A DNA stretch of 64,000 bases from Kytococcus schroeteri (GTDB taxonomy: Bacteria > Actinomycetota > Actinomycetes > Actinomycetales > Dermatophilaceae). The notes under the pieces are model-generated. The model was given only the letters and a program-made list of their open reading frames with translations. It did not search any database and was not told the DNA's origin. The stretch covers positions 1 to 64,000 of the forward strand of contig NZ_PKIZ01000013.1 in NCBI RefSeq assembly GCF_002847825.1, written 5' to 3'. The position numbers and the translations under genes were made by a program. Below, one piece after another: positions 11,966 to 25,522 of this stretch. Position 1 is the stretch's first letter, and each line of letters starts with the position of its first letter.

Positions 11966-13747
11966 ATGCGACTCACCCAGTTCGCAGCCGTCGCGGCCGT
12001 CGGCTCCCTGACCCTTGCGGCGTGCGGCGGCGGTAGCCCGTCGGACAACAACCAGAGCCAGACCGGTGGCGGTGACACGACCTCCGGTGGTGGCGAGACC
12101 ACCAGCGAGGCGCCCAAGGAGGCCTCCGCCGGCATGGTGCCGGACGCCAAGGGTCCGGCCAAGGAGGTGGAGGGTGCCAAGAAGGGCGGCACCCTGAAGA
12201 TCCTCTCCGCGGCCGCCCCGGCCACCTTCGACCCGTCCGCGCAGTTCTACCAGGACGTCAACGCGATCATGAACCTCACGACGCGTCGCCTGACCCAGTA
12301 CCGCACCAACGCCGACGGCACCTCCGAGCTGGTCCCGGACCTGGCCACCGACCTGGGCACCGAGTCCAAGGACGGCAAGACCTGGACCTTCACCCTCAAG
12401 GACGACCTGAAGTACGAGGACGGCTCGCCGATCACCGCCGAGGACGTGGCCTACGGCATCAAGCGCTCGTTCGCCCAGGAGGAGCTGCCCGGCGGCCCCA
12501 CCTACCAGAACGAGTACTTCAAGGACGGTGACAAGTACAAGGGTCCCTTCCAGGACGGTGAGGACTTCGCCGGCGTGACGGTCAAGGACGAGAAGACCAT
12601 CGAGATCCACCTCAAGCAGAAGTGGCCGACCTTCCCCTACTTCGCCGCCTTCACCCAGATGTCGCCGATCCCCAAGGACAAGGACACCAAGGAGAAGTAC
12701 GGCGACCACCCGCTGGCCACCGGCCCGTACAAGTTCAAGGAGTACCAGAAGGGCGCCCGCCTGGTCCTGGAGAAGAACGACCAGTGGACCGCCGACTCCG
12801 ACCCGGCCCGCCACCAGTACCCGGACACCATCGAGTTCACCTTCTCCGGTGACTACGACGCGTTCGGCCAGCAGATCGCGGCGAGCAACGGCCCCGACGC
12901 CACCTCGCTGATGTACGACGGCGTGCCCGGTGGTGTGGCCCAGCAGTTCCAGGGTGAGCTGAAGGACCGCTTGGCGAGCAACTCCAGCCCGTGCGTGTCC
13001 TACGTCTCCATGGACACCCGCAAGATCCCCCTGGAGGTCCGCAAGGCGGTCGCCGCCGCGTGGCCGTACGACCAGATCCGCAAGGCCGCCGGTGAGACCG
13101 AGCTGGACTTCGACCCGGCCACGTCGTACATGTCCACCTCGGTGCCGGGCTTCAAGCCGGAGCCCTCGGAGAACCTGCCCGGTCAGGGCCAGGGTGACCC
13201 GGAGAAGGCCAAGCAGATGCTCAAGGACGCCGGCAAGGAGGGCTTCGAGCTGTCCTACTACTACTCGGTGGACAACCCGGTGGCCCAGAAGACCAACACC
13301 GCCCGGAAGCAGGCTCTCGAGAAGGCCGGCTTCACGGTGAAGGACCAGGGTGTGCCGCGCGCCGAGATGCGCGAGCTCATCGCCAAGACCGACGCCGACA
13401 CCAACATGATGATGGGCCCGGCCGGCTGGTGCTACGACTGGCCGCAGGGTGACGCCGTGTACCCGGCCATCTTCCTGGGCTCCTCGCAGCTCTCCGGCCA
13501 CTCGGTCGGCTTCCTCAAGGAGGCCGGTCTGGACAAGGAGATGAACCGCATCAAGGCCCTCCCGGCCGAGAAGCAGGGTGCGGAGTGGTCGAAGTTCGAC
13601 AAGAAGGTGCGTGACGAGTTCCTGCCGGCCATCCCGACGGACGCCAGCAAGGCCAACGCCATCTTCGGCACCAAGGTGCACAACGTGAACATCGACCCGA
13701 ACCTGGGCATGCCGGACCTCGCCGGCGTCTGGGTCGACGGCGAGTGA
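11966..13747 (+). CDS. Peptide-binding lipoprotein, OppA/DppA family (cluster 1)
   Basis: Extracellular solute-binding protein, family 5, 593 aa. A signal peptide ends in the lipobox LTLAAC with C20 as the lipidated residue, followed by a Gly/Ser/Thr-rich linker to about residue 60. The body has typical family features (GGTLKILSAAAPATFDPS, LKDDLKYEDGSPITAEDV, GTGPYKF-like ATGPYKFKEY). Lysine and acidic codons are strongly biased to G/C third positions, which suggests high expression. AAGGAG lies upstream of ATG. It delivers peptides to the two permeases flanking it. Lipidation would need Lgt, whose gene starts at 63661. Confidence 0.93.
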   Translation: MRLTQFAAVAAVGSLTLAACGGGSPSDNNQSQTGGGDTTSGGGETTSEAPKEASAGMVPDAKGPAKEVEGAKKGGTLKILSAAAPATFDPSAQFYQDVNAIMNLTTRRLTQYRTNADGTSELVPDLATDLGTESKDGKTWTFTLKDDLKYEDGSPITAEDVAYGIKRSFAQEELPGGPTYQNEYFKDGDKYKGPFQDGEDFAGVTVKDEKTIEIHLKQKWPTFPYFAAFTQMSPIPKDKDTKEKYGDHPLATGPYKFKEYQKGARLVLEKNDQWTADSDPARHQYPDTIEFTFSGDYDAFGQQIAASNGPDATSLMYDGVPGGVAQQFQGELKDRLASNSSPCVSYVSMDTRKIPLEVRKAVAAAWPYDQIRKAAGETELDFDPATSYMSTSVPGFKPEPSENLPGQGQGDPEKAKQMLKDAGKEGFELSYYYSVDNPVAQKTNTARKQALEKAGFTVKDQGVPRAEMRELIAKTDADTNMMMGPAGWCYDWPQGDAVYPAIFLGSSQLSGHSVGFLKEAGLDKEMNRIKALPAEKQGAEWSKFDKKVRDEFLPAIPTDASKANAIFGTKVHNVNIDPNLGMPDLAGVWVDGE

Positions 13748-13804
13748 CCCGCCGGTCGGGGGAGGCTCCCTGAGCCGACCCCGACCACGCGGTCCGCCGC
13801 ACCT

Positions 13805-13836
13805 GCGGTGGCGGGGCCCACGCGCCCCGCCACCGC
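13805..13836 (+). terminator. Perfect 13-bp hairpin after the binding-protein gene (cluster 1)
   Basis: GCGGTGGCGGGGC (13805-13817) pairs perfectly with 13824-13836 across a 6-nt loop. A second hairpin, CCGGGCG/CGCCCGG, follows at about 13852-13870. There is no U-tract. Placed between the binding-protein gene and the rest of the operon, it could be a partial terminator or a 3'-end stabiliser that raises binding-protein mRNA above permease mRNA. Confidence 0.5.
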
Positions 13837-13905
13837 CCCCTCCGGGCGTGACCCGCCCGGTACCCACCCAGCAGCCCACACCCCACCACCACTCAGGAGT
13901 CCCGG

Positions 13906-14901
13906 GTGCTCGTCTACATCCTGCGCCGACTGGCCATCTCGGCGGCCGTGATCTTCACGGTCATCCTCATCACCTTCGTCGTGTTCTTCCTGGGTCCCAG
14001 CGACCCGGCCGGCGCCATCTGCGGTGAGTCGCCCTCGTGCACGCCCGAGCGCGTCGACCAGATCGCCGAGGCCCTCGGACTGAACGTGCCGCCGCAGCAG
14101 CAGTTCAAGGACTTCATCGGTGGCATCTTCATGGGTCGTGAGATCAGCAACGGTGGCTTCACCAAGGTGTGCGAGGCCCCCTGCCTGGGGTGGAGCTACT
14201 ACCGCAACGCCCCCGTGACCGACCTGGTGCTCGCCGCCTTCCCCGTGACCGCCTCCCTGGTCTTCGGCGGCATGGTGGTGTACGTGGTGATCGCTCTGGT
14301 GGCCGGAGTGGTGGCCGCCAAGTACCGCGGCACCTTCATCGACCGGATCATCGTCGGGTTCAGCCAGACCGTCAGCTCGATCCCGTACTACGTGTGCGCG
14401 CTGATCTTCTTCCTCTACGCGATGGTGTTCACCGGCATCGTGCCCCGCTCGGCGTGGGTGGAACCGTGGAAGGACCCGGTGGCGTGGTTCCTCGGCCTCA
14501 TCGGTGTGTGGCTGTTCTACGGCACCTGGGCGTCGGCGTCCTACATCCGCTACGTGCGCGCCTCGATGATCGACGTGCAGAACTCCGACTACGTGCGCAC
14601 CGCCCGGGCCAAGGGCCTGGGCGAGACCACCGTGAGCTACAAGCACGCCCTGCGCGCCGCCATCGCTCCGTTCGTGACGCTGGTGGGCCTCTCGGTCTCC
14701 GCCGAGCTCATGGGTGCGATCTTCACCGAGACGATCTTCGGCCTGCCCGGGATGGGCAAGCTGGCCATCGAGTCGTTCGGCCACGACGACCTGCCGGTCA
14801 TCGCCGGCACCGTCATCGTCGGAGCCGTGCTGGTGACGCTGGGCAACCTCATCGTCGACCTGCTCTACGGCGTCATCGACCCGCGCGTCCGCCTCCAGTG
14901 A
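13906..14901 (+). CDS. Peptide ABC transporter permease, DppB/OppB type (cluster 1)
   Basis: 331-residue membrane protein starting with the signature OppB N-terminus (LVYILRRLAISAAVIFTVIL). It has about six membrane spans, the EAA loop (SDYVRTARAKGLGETTVSYKHALR) and the family ending DLLYGVIDPRVRLQ. GTG 13906 is preceded by CAGGAG. An extracellular insert between spans 1 and 2 holds paired cysteines (AICGESPSC, KVCEAPC), which may form disulfides outside the cell. It pairs with the C-type permease encoded upstream. Confidence 0.93.
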   Translation: MLVYILRRLAISAAVIFTVILITFVVFFLGPSDPAGAICGESPSCTPERVDQIAEALGLNVPPQQQFKDFIGGIFMGREISNGGFTKVCEAPCLGWSYYRNAPVTDLVLAAFPVTASLVFGGMVVYVVIALVAGVVAAKYRGTFIDRIIVGFSQTVSSIPYYVCALIFFLYAMVFTGIVPRSAWVEPWKDPVAWFLGLIGVWLFYGTWASASYIRYVRASMIDVQNSDYVRTARAKGLGETTVSYKHALRAAIAPFVTLVGLSVSAELMGAIFTETIFGLPGMGKLAIESFGHDDLPVIAGTVIVGAVLVTLGNLIVDLLYGVIDPRVRLQ

Positions 14902-14939
14902 CCGCCCAGGCACACCGACCCGGAACCGAGGACCTCCCC

Positions 14940-16030
14940 ATGACCACCCTTCCCACCACCCCGGCCGACCCCGACGAGGTGTTCCACCGCCCTGAGCTGG
15001 GGCAGCCGCTGCTGTCCGTGCGCGACCTCAAGGTGGCCTTCCCCACCGAGGACGGCCTGGTGCGCGCCGTGAACGGCCTCAACTACGAGGTGTACCCGGG
15101 CCGCACGCTCGCCATCGTGGGCGAGTCCGGCTCCGGCAAGTCCGTCTCCACCATGGCCGTGATGGGCCTGCACGACCCCAAGCGCACGCGTATGTCCGGG
15201 TCGATCCAGCTCGACGGCCGCGAGATGGTGGGCGCCTCCCAGTCGCAGTTCCGCAAGGTGCGCGGCAGCGTCGCCTCGATGATCTTCCAGGACGCGCAGT
15301 CCTCGCTGCACCCCTACAAGCGGGTGGGGGACCAGATCATCGAGGCCTACCGGGTGCACCACAACGTCTCGCGGTCCAAGGCGATGGCGCGCGCGGTGGA
15401 GATGCTCGACCGCGTGGGCATCCCCAACCCGCAGAAGCGCGCCAAGCAGTACCCCTTCGAGTTCTCCGGCGGTATGCGCCAGCGCGCCATGATCGCCCTC
15501 GGTCTGGTGAACGACCCCAAGCTGCTCATCGCCGACGAGCCCACCACGGCCCTCGACGTGACGGTGCAGGCCGGCATTCTCGACCTGCTCAAGGACCTGC
15601 AGCAGGAGTTCGGCTCGGCGATCATCCTCATCACCCACGACCTGGCCGTCGTGGCCGAGGTGGCCCACGACACGCTGGTGATGTACGCCGGCCGCGGTGT
15701 GGAGCGCGGCGAGACCCACCAGGTGCTCTCCGACCCGCGCCACCCCTACACCCGCGGCCTGCTCGGCTCGGTGCCCAGCATCAGCGAGACGCTGGGCGAG
15801 GAGCTCAAGCCGATCAAGGGCGCGCCGCCCAGCCTGACCAAGCTGCCCAGCGGCTGCTCGTTCCACCCACGCTGCGAGTTCGCCGCGCAGGTGCCCGACG
15901 ACCTGTGCCGCACCGAGGTGCCCGGCCTCTCCGCGCCCCCCGGCACCGAGAACCGCCTCGTGCGCTGCCACCTCTCGGCCCTCGGCCTCGTGCCCGGTGA
16001 GCCGACCCCGACGAGCCAGGAGACCCTGCG

Positions 16031-16034
<4 letters not shown>
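14940..16034 (+). CDS. Peptide ABC transporter ATP-binding protein, DppD/OppD type (cluster 1)
   Basis: 364-residue ATPase of the importer. Walker A GESGSGKS, signature FSGGMRQR, Walker [16 protein letters not shown] and the switch His in [11 protein letters not shown] are intact. The C-terminal oligopeptide-transporter extension ([13 protein letters not shown], then [10 protein letters not shown] and further Cys) is the region that binds a 4Fe-4S cluster in this subfamily. ATG 14940 gives the usual N-terminus, and the stop overlaps the next ATPase gene as ATGA. Confidence 0.93.
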
Positions 16035-17095
<1,061 letters not shown>

Positions 17096-17106
17096 GCCCC
17101 ACGCGA

Positions 17107-17168
17107 TATCCTGCACCGTCGACCGTGCCGGTCGGCGGTGCAGGCGTGTGCCCGGGGCGACCGGGCAC
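17107..17168 (+). promoter_or_regulatory. alaS leader: candidate -10 box and two strong hairpins
   Basis: TATCCT (17107-17112) fits TANNNT. Overlapping it is a 15-bp hairpin (17110-17124 with 17130-17144, one G-U pair, loop GTGCC), followed by an 8-bp perfect hairpin (17148-17155 with 17161-17168). The first could terminate the preceding opp transcript. A transcript starting near 17119 would contain only the second hairpin intact. There is no UGGN-ACC T-box core here, so this is not a second T-box. Confidence 0.4.
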
Positions 17169-17229
17169 GGCGCCCGCGGCGCCCGGCGCCGCACCCGAAC
17201 CTGGATCGTCCACATCATCAGGAGTTGCG

Positions 17230-19911
<2,682 letters not shown>

Positions 19912-19919
19912 GCACCGCC

Positions 19920-20453
19920 GTGACCACCACCCACACCACGCCGGACGCGGGGGAGTCCCCCCTGCCCGGCGTGGTGTGGGGCGTCGACGTCGGCATGGCG
20001 CGGGTGGGCCTGGCCCGGGCCGACCGGGAGGGCCTGCTGGCCAGTCCGGTGCGGACCGTGCCCGTGGACGAGGGGGACACCGCACTGCAGGAGGTGGTCG
20101 ACCTCGTGCGCGAGGAGTCCGCCTCCACCGGCGTGGTCGTGGGCCTGCCCCGCCACCTCGACGGGCACGAGAGCACCTCGGCCGCCGAGGCACGCCGCTG
20201 GGCCGGCCACCTCGCCCGGGCCCTCGGGCCGGACGTGCGCGTCTGGCTCGTGGACGAACGGATGAGCACGGTGGCGGCCTCCCGCGCCATGCGGGAGTCC
20301 GGGGTGCGGCAGCGCGAGCAGCGCACCCGCATCGACCAGGCGGCGGCCGTGGAGATCCTGCAGGGGGCACTGGACGCATGGCGCCGGGGGAGCGCCGTCG
20401 GAGAGCCGGTGGCGGGCCGCAAGCCGCGCCGCCGCAGCAAGCAGAGCACGTGA
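19920..20453 (+). CDS. ruvX: Putative pre-16S rRNA nuclease / Holliday-junction resolvase-like RuvX (YqgF)
   Basis: RNase H-fold nuclease of 177 aa. The catalytic acidic residues sit in WGVDVGMARVGLA, the Glu of VDERMST and the Asp of IDQAAAVEIL. The family matures the 5' end of 16S rRNA in E. coli, and a DNA-junction role was proposed earlier. GTG 19920 lies 8 nt after the alaS stop with no clear ribosome-binding site, which suggests coupling. The C-terminus is a basic tail (RKPRRRSKQST), common in actinobacteria. Confidence 0.92.
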   Translation: MTTTHTTPDAGESPLPGVVWGVDVGMARVGLARADREGLLASPVRTVPVDEGDTALQEVVDLVREESASTGVVVGLPRHLDGHESTSAAEARRWAGHLARALGPDVRVWLVDERMSTVAASRAMRESGVRQREQRTRIDQAAAVEILQGALDAWRRGSAVGEPVAGRKPRRRSKQST

Positions 20454-20469
20454 GGACCAGGGAGACGCG

Positions 20470-21573
20470 ATGACCCCCACGAGTCGCAGCAGGATGCCCC
20501 GCACCGCCCCGCCGCGCCCGCCCCGTCGGCAGGTCGCGGCCGTGGTGGCCGGCGCCCTCGCGCTGACCGGCGTGGGTTCGGCCCTCACCTGGGACACGCT
20601 CTCCCCGGTGCTCTCCACGCTGGCCGTGCCCGACCTGGGCAGCTATCCCGACTACGAGGGGGAGGGCCACGGGGAGCGCACCGTCAAGGTGCCCGAGGGG
20701 TCCACCGGCTTCTCCGTGGGCCAGGTCCTCGAGGACGAAGGGGTCGTGGCCTCCGCGGAGTCGTTCAACGAGCTGGCCCGCCTGGAGCCGCGCATCGAGC
20801 GCCTGCAACCGGGCACCTACGTGCTCAAGGAGGAGATGAGCTCGGTGGCCGCCATCGAGGCACTGCTCGACGAGCGCAACCTGCGCGTCGACAAGGTGAC
20901 CGTGCCCGAGGGGCAGTGGAAGTCCGAGGTCTTCGACCGCCTGGCCAAGGGCACCGGTGTGCCGCGCGAGGACTACGACGCGCTGAAGCCCCAGGACGTC
21001 GGGCTGCCGCCGGAGGCCAAGGGCGAGCTGGAGGGCTGGCTCTTCCCGTCCACCTACAACTTCGACATCGACGACGACGCCCGCACCCAGGTGCGCAAGA
21101 TGGTGGAGCAGGCGCAGAAGGAGCTGGAGCGCGAGGAGGTGCCGCGCAAGGACTGGCAGCGGACGCTGACGATCGCCTCCATCGTGGAGGGCGAGAGCAG
21201 CGGCCAGGCCGACCGCGGCAAGGTGTCCTCGGTGGTGCAGAACCGCCTGGAGCAGCACATGAAGCTGGGCATGGACTCCACCGTGCACTTCGTCCACCAG
21301 CAGCGCGGCCGGGCCGGCACCACCACAGAACAGCGGAAGTCCGACAGCCCGTACAACACCTACGTGCACGAGGGCCTGCCGCCGGGCCCCATCAACAGCC
21401 CGGGGCGCGCGGCCATCCAGGCGGCGGTGGAGCCCGACAGCACCGACTACCTGTACTTCGCGACGGTCAACCCGATCACCGGGGAGACCAAGTTCTCGCG
21501 CACCTTCGCCGAGCACCAGCGGTACGTGGCGATGTTCAACCGCTGGTGCCAGCAGAACGAGGGCCGGTGCTGA
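20470..21573 (+). CDS. mltG: Endolytic murein transglycosylase MltG
   Basis: Membrane-anchored lytic transglycosylase that cuts nascent glycan strands, 367 aa. A short basic cytoplasmic N-terminus is followed by one membrane span (about 22-45), a LysM-like region and the YceG domain. Diagnostic pieces are EGWLFPSTYNFD and the catalytic Glu, expected at E240 in IASIVEGESS. GLPPGPINSPGRAAIQAA is the conserved C-terminal block. It lies 16 nt after ruvX and overlaps aroE by 7 nt, so peptidoglycan and shikimate genes share a transcript. Confidence 0.94.
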   Translation: MTPTSRSRMPRTAPPRPPRRQVAAVVAGALALTGVGSALTWDTLSPVLSTLAVPDLGSYPDYEGEGHGERTVKVPEGSTGFSVGQVLEDEGVVASAESFNELARLEPRIERLQPGTYVLKEEMSSVAAIEALLDERNLRVDKVTVPEGQWKSEVFDRLAKGTGVPREDYDALKPQDVGLPPEAKGELEGWLFPSTYNFDIDDDARTQVRKMVEQAQKELEREEVPRKDWQRTLTIASIVEGESSGQADRGKVSSVVQNRLEQHMKLGMDSTVHFVHQQRGRAGTTTEQRKSDSPYNTYVHEGLPPGPINSPGRAAIQAAVEPDSTDYLYFATVNPITGETKFSRTFAEHQRYVAMFNRWCQQNEGRC

Positions 21574-22475
21574 CCGCGGCCCAGTCGGCCGGCACCGCGC
21601 CGCACGCCGTGGTCGTCGGCTCGCCGGTGGCGCACTCGCTCTCCCCGGCGCTGCACCGGGGCGCCTGGCAGGGGCTGGGGCTCACCGGCGGCCGTTACGA
21701 CCGCGTGGAGGTCGCCGCCGGGGGACTCGCCGAGGCGCTGCCGGCCCTGGTTCGCGACGGTGTCACCGCGCTCTCGGTGACGATGCCGCTCAAGGAGGAG
21801 GCGCTGGAGGCCGGGCGCCGCGGGGCGGGCGCCAGCGAGACCGCCGAGCTGGCCGGTGGCGCGAACACGCTCGTCCTGGGCCCCGACGGCTGGGCGGCGG
21901 ACAACACCGACGTGCCGGCCCTGGAGCGCGTGCTCGCCCGGGCGGCCGGTGGGCATCCCGTGCGTGAGGCGGTGCTGCTCGGGTCCGGCGCCACGGCCCG
22001 GTCGGCGCTGCTGGCGCTCCACGGCGCCGGGGTGCGGAGCCTGCAGGTGGGCGTGCGCGCCACGGTCCGTCCCGAGCTCGGCGCCCTGGCCGAGCGGCTG
22101 GGCGTGGCCCTCGAGGCCGTCCCGCTGGACGGCGCCCTGGCGGAGATCGCCGCCGGGCGCCCGCCCCGGTTGGTGCTGAGCACGCTGCCGGCGGCCTCGT
22201 GGGGTGCGCTGCCCGCGGTCGGTGAGTGGGCTCCGGGGGAGCAGGCCCGCGGCACGGCCGACCCCGCCCTGGTGTGGGTGGACGCGCAGTACGCCGACTG
22301 GCCGCACCCGTGGGCGGGGGCCGCGGAGCGCGCGGGGGCGACGGTGGTGAGCGGCCTGCACATGCTCGTGGAGCAGGCCGTGGACCAGGTGGAGCTCATG
22401 ACCGGCCGGCGCCCTGGCCTGGCGGACACCGCGTCCCTGCTGCCGGAGGAGCTGCGGCGACTGCATAGGCTGTGA
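21567..22475 (+). CDS. aroE: Shikimate dehydrogenase
   Basis: NADPH-dependent reduction of 3-dehydroshikimate to shikimate, 302 aa. The N-terminal substrate domain has [13 protein letters not shown] (shikimate-binding Ser pair) and VTMPLKEEA with the catalytic Lys. NTDVPAL carries the partner Asp. The Rossmann motif is [15 protein letters not shown] 21567 overlaps the mltG stop and is the only start that keeps the family N-terminus without reading through mltG. The last codons contain the -10 box of aroC. Confidence 0.93.
   Translation: MLTAAQSAGTAPHAVVVGSPVAHSLSPALHRGAWQGLGLTGGRYDRVEVAAGGLAEALPALVRDGVTALSVTMPLKEEALEAGRRGAGASETAELAGGANTLVLGPDGWAADNTDVPALERVLARAAGGHPVREAVLLGSGATARSALLALHGAGVRSLQVGVRATVRPELGALAERLGVALEAVPLDGALAEIAAGRPPRLVLSTLPAASWGALPAVGEWAPGEQARGTADPALVWVDAQYADWPHPWAGAAERAGATVVSGLHMLVEQAVDQVELMTGRRPGLADTASLLPEELRRLHRL
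22466..22471 (+). promoter_or_regulatory. -10 box of a leaderless aroC promoter
   Basis: TAGGCT lies inside the aroE 3' end, with its last base exactly 7 nt before the A of ATG 22478. The predicted start site is the start codon itself. No ribosome-binding site precedes ATG, which fits leaderless translation. Confidence 0.5.
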
Positions 22476-22477
22476 CC

Positions 22478-23716
22478 ATGCTGAGGTGGTTGACGGCCGG
22501 GGAGTCGCACGGTGAGGCGCTGACGGGCGTTCTGGAGGGTGTTCCCGCGGGTGTGGGGGTGACCACGCAGGACCTGGCCGGCGCCCTGGCCCGTCGCCGT
22601 CTGGGCTACGGGCGCGGCGCCCGCATGAGCTTCGAGGCCGACCGCGTCACCCTCATCGGCGGGGTGCGCCACGGGGTGACCATGGGCTCGCCGGTGGCCG
22701 TCCGCATCGACAACACCGAGTGGCCCAAGTGGGAGGCCGTCATGGCCGCCGACCCGGTGGACCCCGCCGCCCTGCAGGTAGACGCCGGCAAGGGTGACGA
22801 GCGCGAGGTGGCCCGCAACCGGCCCCTGACACGCCCGCGCCCGGGCCACGCCGACCTGGCCGGCATGCAGAAGTACGGGCTCGACGAGGCCCGTCCCGTC
22901 CTGGAGCGCGCCAGCGCGCGCGAGACGGCGGCCCGGGTGGCGCTCGGCGAGGTGGCGCGGCAGGCCCTGGAGTCGCTGGGCATCCGCGTGGGCAGCCACG
23001 TGGTGGCCCTGGGTGGCGTCCACGTGCCGGAGGGGGCCACGGACCGCGCGGCCCTGACCGCGCTCACCACCGACGAGGGGCGCGAGCGCATCGACGCCGA
23101 CCCGGTGCGCTGCGCCGACCCGGACACCTCCGCAGCGATGGTGGCGCGGGTGGACGAGGCGAAGAAGGCCGGCGACACGCTCGGCGGTGTGGTCGAGGTG
23201 GTCGTGGACGGCCTGCCGTCGGGCCTGGGCTCCCACGTGCACGGCGACCGTCGCCTGGACGCCCAGCTGGCGGGTGCGCTCGTCTCCATCCAGGCCATCA
23301 AGGGGGTGGAGTTCGGGGACGGCTTCGACGTGGCCGACCGCCCGGGCAGCAAGGCCCACGACGAGATGGTCTGGGAGGGCGACCGCGTGCGGCGCGTGAC
23401 CGACCGCTCCGGCGGTCTGGAGGGCGGCATGACCACCGGCGAGCTGCTGCGGGTCCGCGCCGCGATGAAGCCCATCAGCACCGTGCCGCGCGCCCTGCGC
23501 ACCGTGGACGTGGCCACCGGCGAGGCCGCGACGGCCCACCACCAGCGCTCCGACGTGTGCGCGGTGCCTGCCGCCGGCATCGTGGCCGAGGCCGAGGTGG
23601 CCCTGGTGCTGCTGCGGGCCGTGCTGGAGAAGTTCGGCGGCGACCACCTGGACGACACCCGCGCGGCCCTCGCGCACTACCGGGCGCGCACCGCCTCCAC
23701 CGGCGGGGCGGCGTGA
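22478..23716 (+). CDS. aroC: Chorismate synthase
   Basis: FMNH2-dependent conversion of EPSP to chorismate, the branch point for Trp, Phe and Tyr, 412 aa. [21 protein letters not shown] and the family blocks [25 protein letters not shown], and [12 protein letters not shown] are intact. An in-frame GTG at 22472 is possible, but ATG 22478 matches the family start and the leaderless -10 spacing. The stop overlaps the aroKB start as GTGA. It sits between aroE and aroKB, so three more shikimate activities are encoded side by side. Confidence 0.96.
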   Translation: MLRWLTAGESHGEALTGVLEGVPAGVGVTTQDLAGALARRRLGYGRGARMSFEADRVTLIGGVRHGVTMGSPVAVRIDNTEWPKWEAVMAADPVDPAALQVDAGKGDEREVARNRPLTRPRPGHADLAGMQKYGLDEARPVLERASARETAARVALGEVARQALESLGIRVGSHVVALGGVHVPEGATDRAALTALTTDEGRERIDADPVRCADPDTSAAMVARVDEAKKAGDTLGGVVEVVVDGLPSGLGSHVHGDRRLDAQLAGALVSIQAIKGVEFGDGFDVADRPGSKAHDEMVWEGDRVRRVTDRSGGLEGGMTTGELLRVRAAMKPISTVPRALRTVDVATGEAATAHHQRSDVCAVPAAGIVAEAEVALVLLRAVLEKFGGDHLDDTRAALAHYRARTASTGGAA

Positions 23717-25422
23717 CCCCGGCGCTGCCCGGGCGCCGCGTCCCCACGCCGGCCGACGTGGTGCTCGTGGGCCCACCCGGCAGCGGGAAGACGACCGTGG
23801 CGGCCTTGCTCTGCGAGGACGGCTCCTCCGAGGTGGTCGACACCGACGCCCTCGTGGAGCAGCGGGCAGGGTGCACGGTGGCCGAGCTCTTCGCGACCCG
23901 GGGTGAGACCCACTTCCGCGAGCTCGAGGCGCAGGCGGTCCAGGAGGCCGTGCGTGGCACCGGGTTCTCCGCCGCACCGGGGCGGGTCGTGGCCCTCGGG
24001 GGAGGGGCGGTCATGACGCCCCGCGTGGCCGAGGAGCTGCGCCGGTTCGCCGCCGACGGCGGGCACGTGGTCTGGCTCCAGGTCGGTGCCGAGGCCGTGG
24101 CCGAGCGCCTCGCCGGCGGCGACCGGCCGCTCCTGGCCGGGGACGACGCCCTCGCCCGGTGGCAGCAGCTCGCGGCGCAGCGGGAGTCCACCTGGGCGGA
24201 GCTCGCAACGCAGGTGGTCGACACCACGGGGCGGCCGCCGCACGAGGTGGCCCGCATCGTGGCCGAGCGCACGCGGGACGAGGACGTTGCCGACCGGTGG
24301 CCCCTCGGCCCCCGCAGCGGGCTGCGCGTGGCCGTGAGCACCTCCGAGGGCGGTGACGCCTACCCGGTGACCATCGGCCACGGGGTGCTGGACGACCTCG
24401 CGTTGCTCCTGCCGGCCACCGGGGCGGTGCCGCCCGCGGCGCTCGTGGTGCACCAGCCGGGTCTGGAGCCGGTCGTGGAGCGGGTGCGCGCGGTGCTGGA
24501 GGCCGCGGGCACGCCGGTGCACGTGCACGGCATCGAGGCGGCCGAGGCGGGCAAGCGACTCGAGGGTGTGGCCGGTATCTGGGAGGCGTGCGCGGCGGCC
24601 GGGCTGGACCGTGGCGGGCTCCTCGTGGCCGTGGGCGGGGGAGCGTGCACGGACGTCACCGGGTTCGCCGCCGCCACGTGGATGCGGGGCGTGGACGTGG
24701 TGCACGTGCCCACCACGCTCCTGGCCATGGTGGACGCCTCGGTGGGCGGCAAGACCGGCATCAACACCTCCGCGGGCAAGAACCTCGTCGGCGCCTTCCA
24801 CCAGCCGCGGGCCGTGGTGTGCGACCTGGACCTGCTGGCCGGCCTGCCCGTCCAGGACGTCCGCGCCGGATTGGCCGAGGTGGTCAAGTGCGGGTACATC
24901 GACCTCGACGAGGTGGACGGCTGGCAGATCCTGGACCGGGTCCGTGCAGGCGCCGAGCACTCGGCCGACCCGCGCGAGTGGCCCTTCCTCGCCGAGCTCG
25001 TCCACCGGGCACTGCGCGTCAAGGCCCGAGCCGTGGCCGCCGACACCCGCGAGGCCGGGGTGCGCGAGTTCCTGAACTTCGGCCACACCCTCGGCCACGC
25101 GCTGGAGAAGGTGGAGGGCTTCGCCCTGCGCCACGGCGACGCGGTGGCCATCGGCATGGTCTTCGCCGCCGCGCTGGGCCAGGAGCACGACCTGTGGCCC
25201 GGCACCGACGAGGTGCGCGGCCTGCTGACATCGGTCGGCCTGCCCACGCGCTACGAGGGGAGCGCCACGTGGGAGGAGGTGCGCGTGGCGATGGCGGGCG
25301 ACAAGAAGGCCCGCGCCGGCGCCCTGCGCTTCGTGGTGCTCGAGGAGGTCTGCCGTCCGGCCACCCTCGACGCCCCCGACGAGGCGCTGCTGCGCCGCGC
25401 GTGGGAGGCCGTGCGGGCCTGA
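23713..25422 (+). CDS. Bifunctional shikimate kinase / 3-dehydroquinate synthase (AroK-AroB fusion)
   Basis: A single 569-residue frame with no internal stop joins two pathway enzymes. Residues about 15-190 are shikimate kinase: Walker A GPPGSGKT (20-27), [20 protein letters not shown] and GDRPLL carry the expected Asp, Arg and Gly residues. From about 213 it is 3-dehydroquinate synthase: [20 protein letters not shown] for NAD binding, and metal ligands in GLAEVVKCG and [13 protein letters not shown]. AroB makes dehydroquinate and AroK phosphorylates shikimate, so the fused steps are not consecutive. GTG 23713 overlaps the aroC stop. The gene ends at a strong hairpin. Confidence 0.95.
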   Translation: MTPALPGRRVPTPADVVLVGPPGSGKTTVAALLCEDGSSEVVDTDALVEQRAGCTVAELFATRGETHFRELEAQAVQEAVRGTGFSAAPGRVVALGGGAVMTPRVAEELRRFAADGGHVVWLQVGAEAVAERLAGGDRPLLAGDDALARWQQLAAQRESTWAELATQVVDTTGRPPHEVARIVAERTRDEDVADRWPLGPRSGLRVAVSTSEGGDAYPVTIGHGVLDDLALLLPATGAVPPAALVVHQPGLEPVVERVRAVLEAAGTPVHVHGIEAAEAGKRLEGVAGIWEACAAAGLDRGGLLVAVGGGACTDVTGFAAATWMRGVDVVHVPTTLLAMVDASVGGKTGINTSAGKNLVGAFHQPRAVVCDLDLLAGLPVQDVRAGLAEVVKCGYIDLDEVDGWQILDRVRAGAEHSADPREWPFLAELVHRALRVKARAVAADTREAGVREFLNFGHTLGHALEKVEGFALRHGDAVAIGMVFAAALGQEHDLWPGTDEVRGLLTSVGLPTRYEGSATWEEVRVAMAGDKKARAGALRFVVLEEVCRPATLDAPDEALLRRAWEAVRA

Positions 25423-25461
25423 CGGGGGTGCACGCCCTCGTACCGAGGGGGGAGACGCAGG

Positions 25462-25505
25462 ACCGCCGAGGGCGGGCCCGGGAGACCGGGCCCGCCCTCG
25501 GCGGT
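25462..25505. terminator. Perfect 19-bp hairpin between convergent aroKB and opp cluster 2
   Basis: Bases 25462-25480 pair without mismatch with 25487-25505 across the loop GGAGAC. It lies 40 bp after the aroKB stop and 17 bp after the stop of the convergent ATPase gene, so it can act on both strands. On the plus strand only TTCT follows, not a long U-tract. Confidence 0.8.
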
Positions 25506-25522
25506 TCTGGGGGAGCGGCGCC

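Noticed and set aside
13748..13905. A hidden small gene between oppA and oppB of cluster 1.
   Set aside because: Short frames there have no ribosome-binding site and the sequence is mostly hairpin arms.
17101..17229. A second T-box riboswitch, before alaS.
   Set aside because: There are strong hairpins but no UGGNACC bulge sequence and no recognisable specifier loop.
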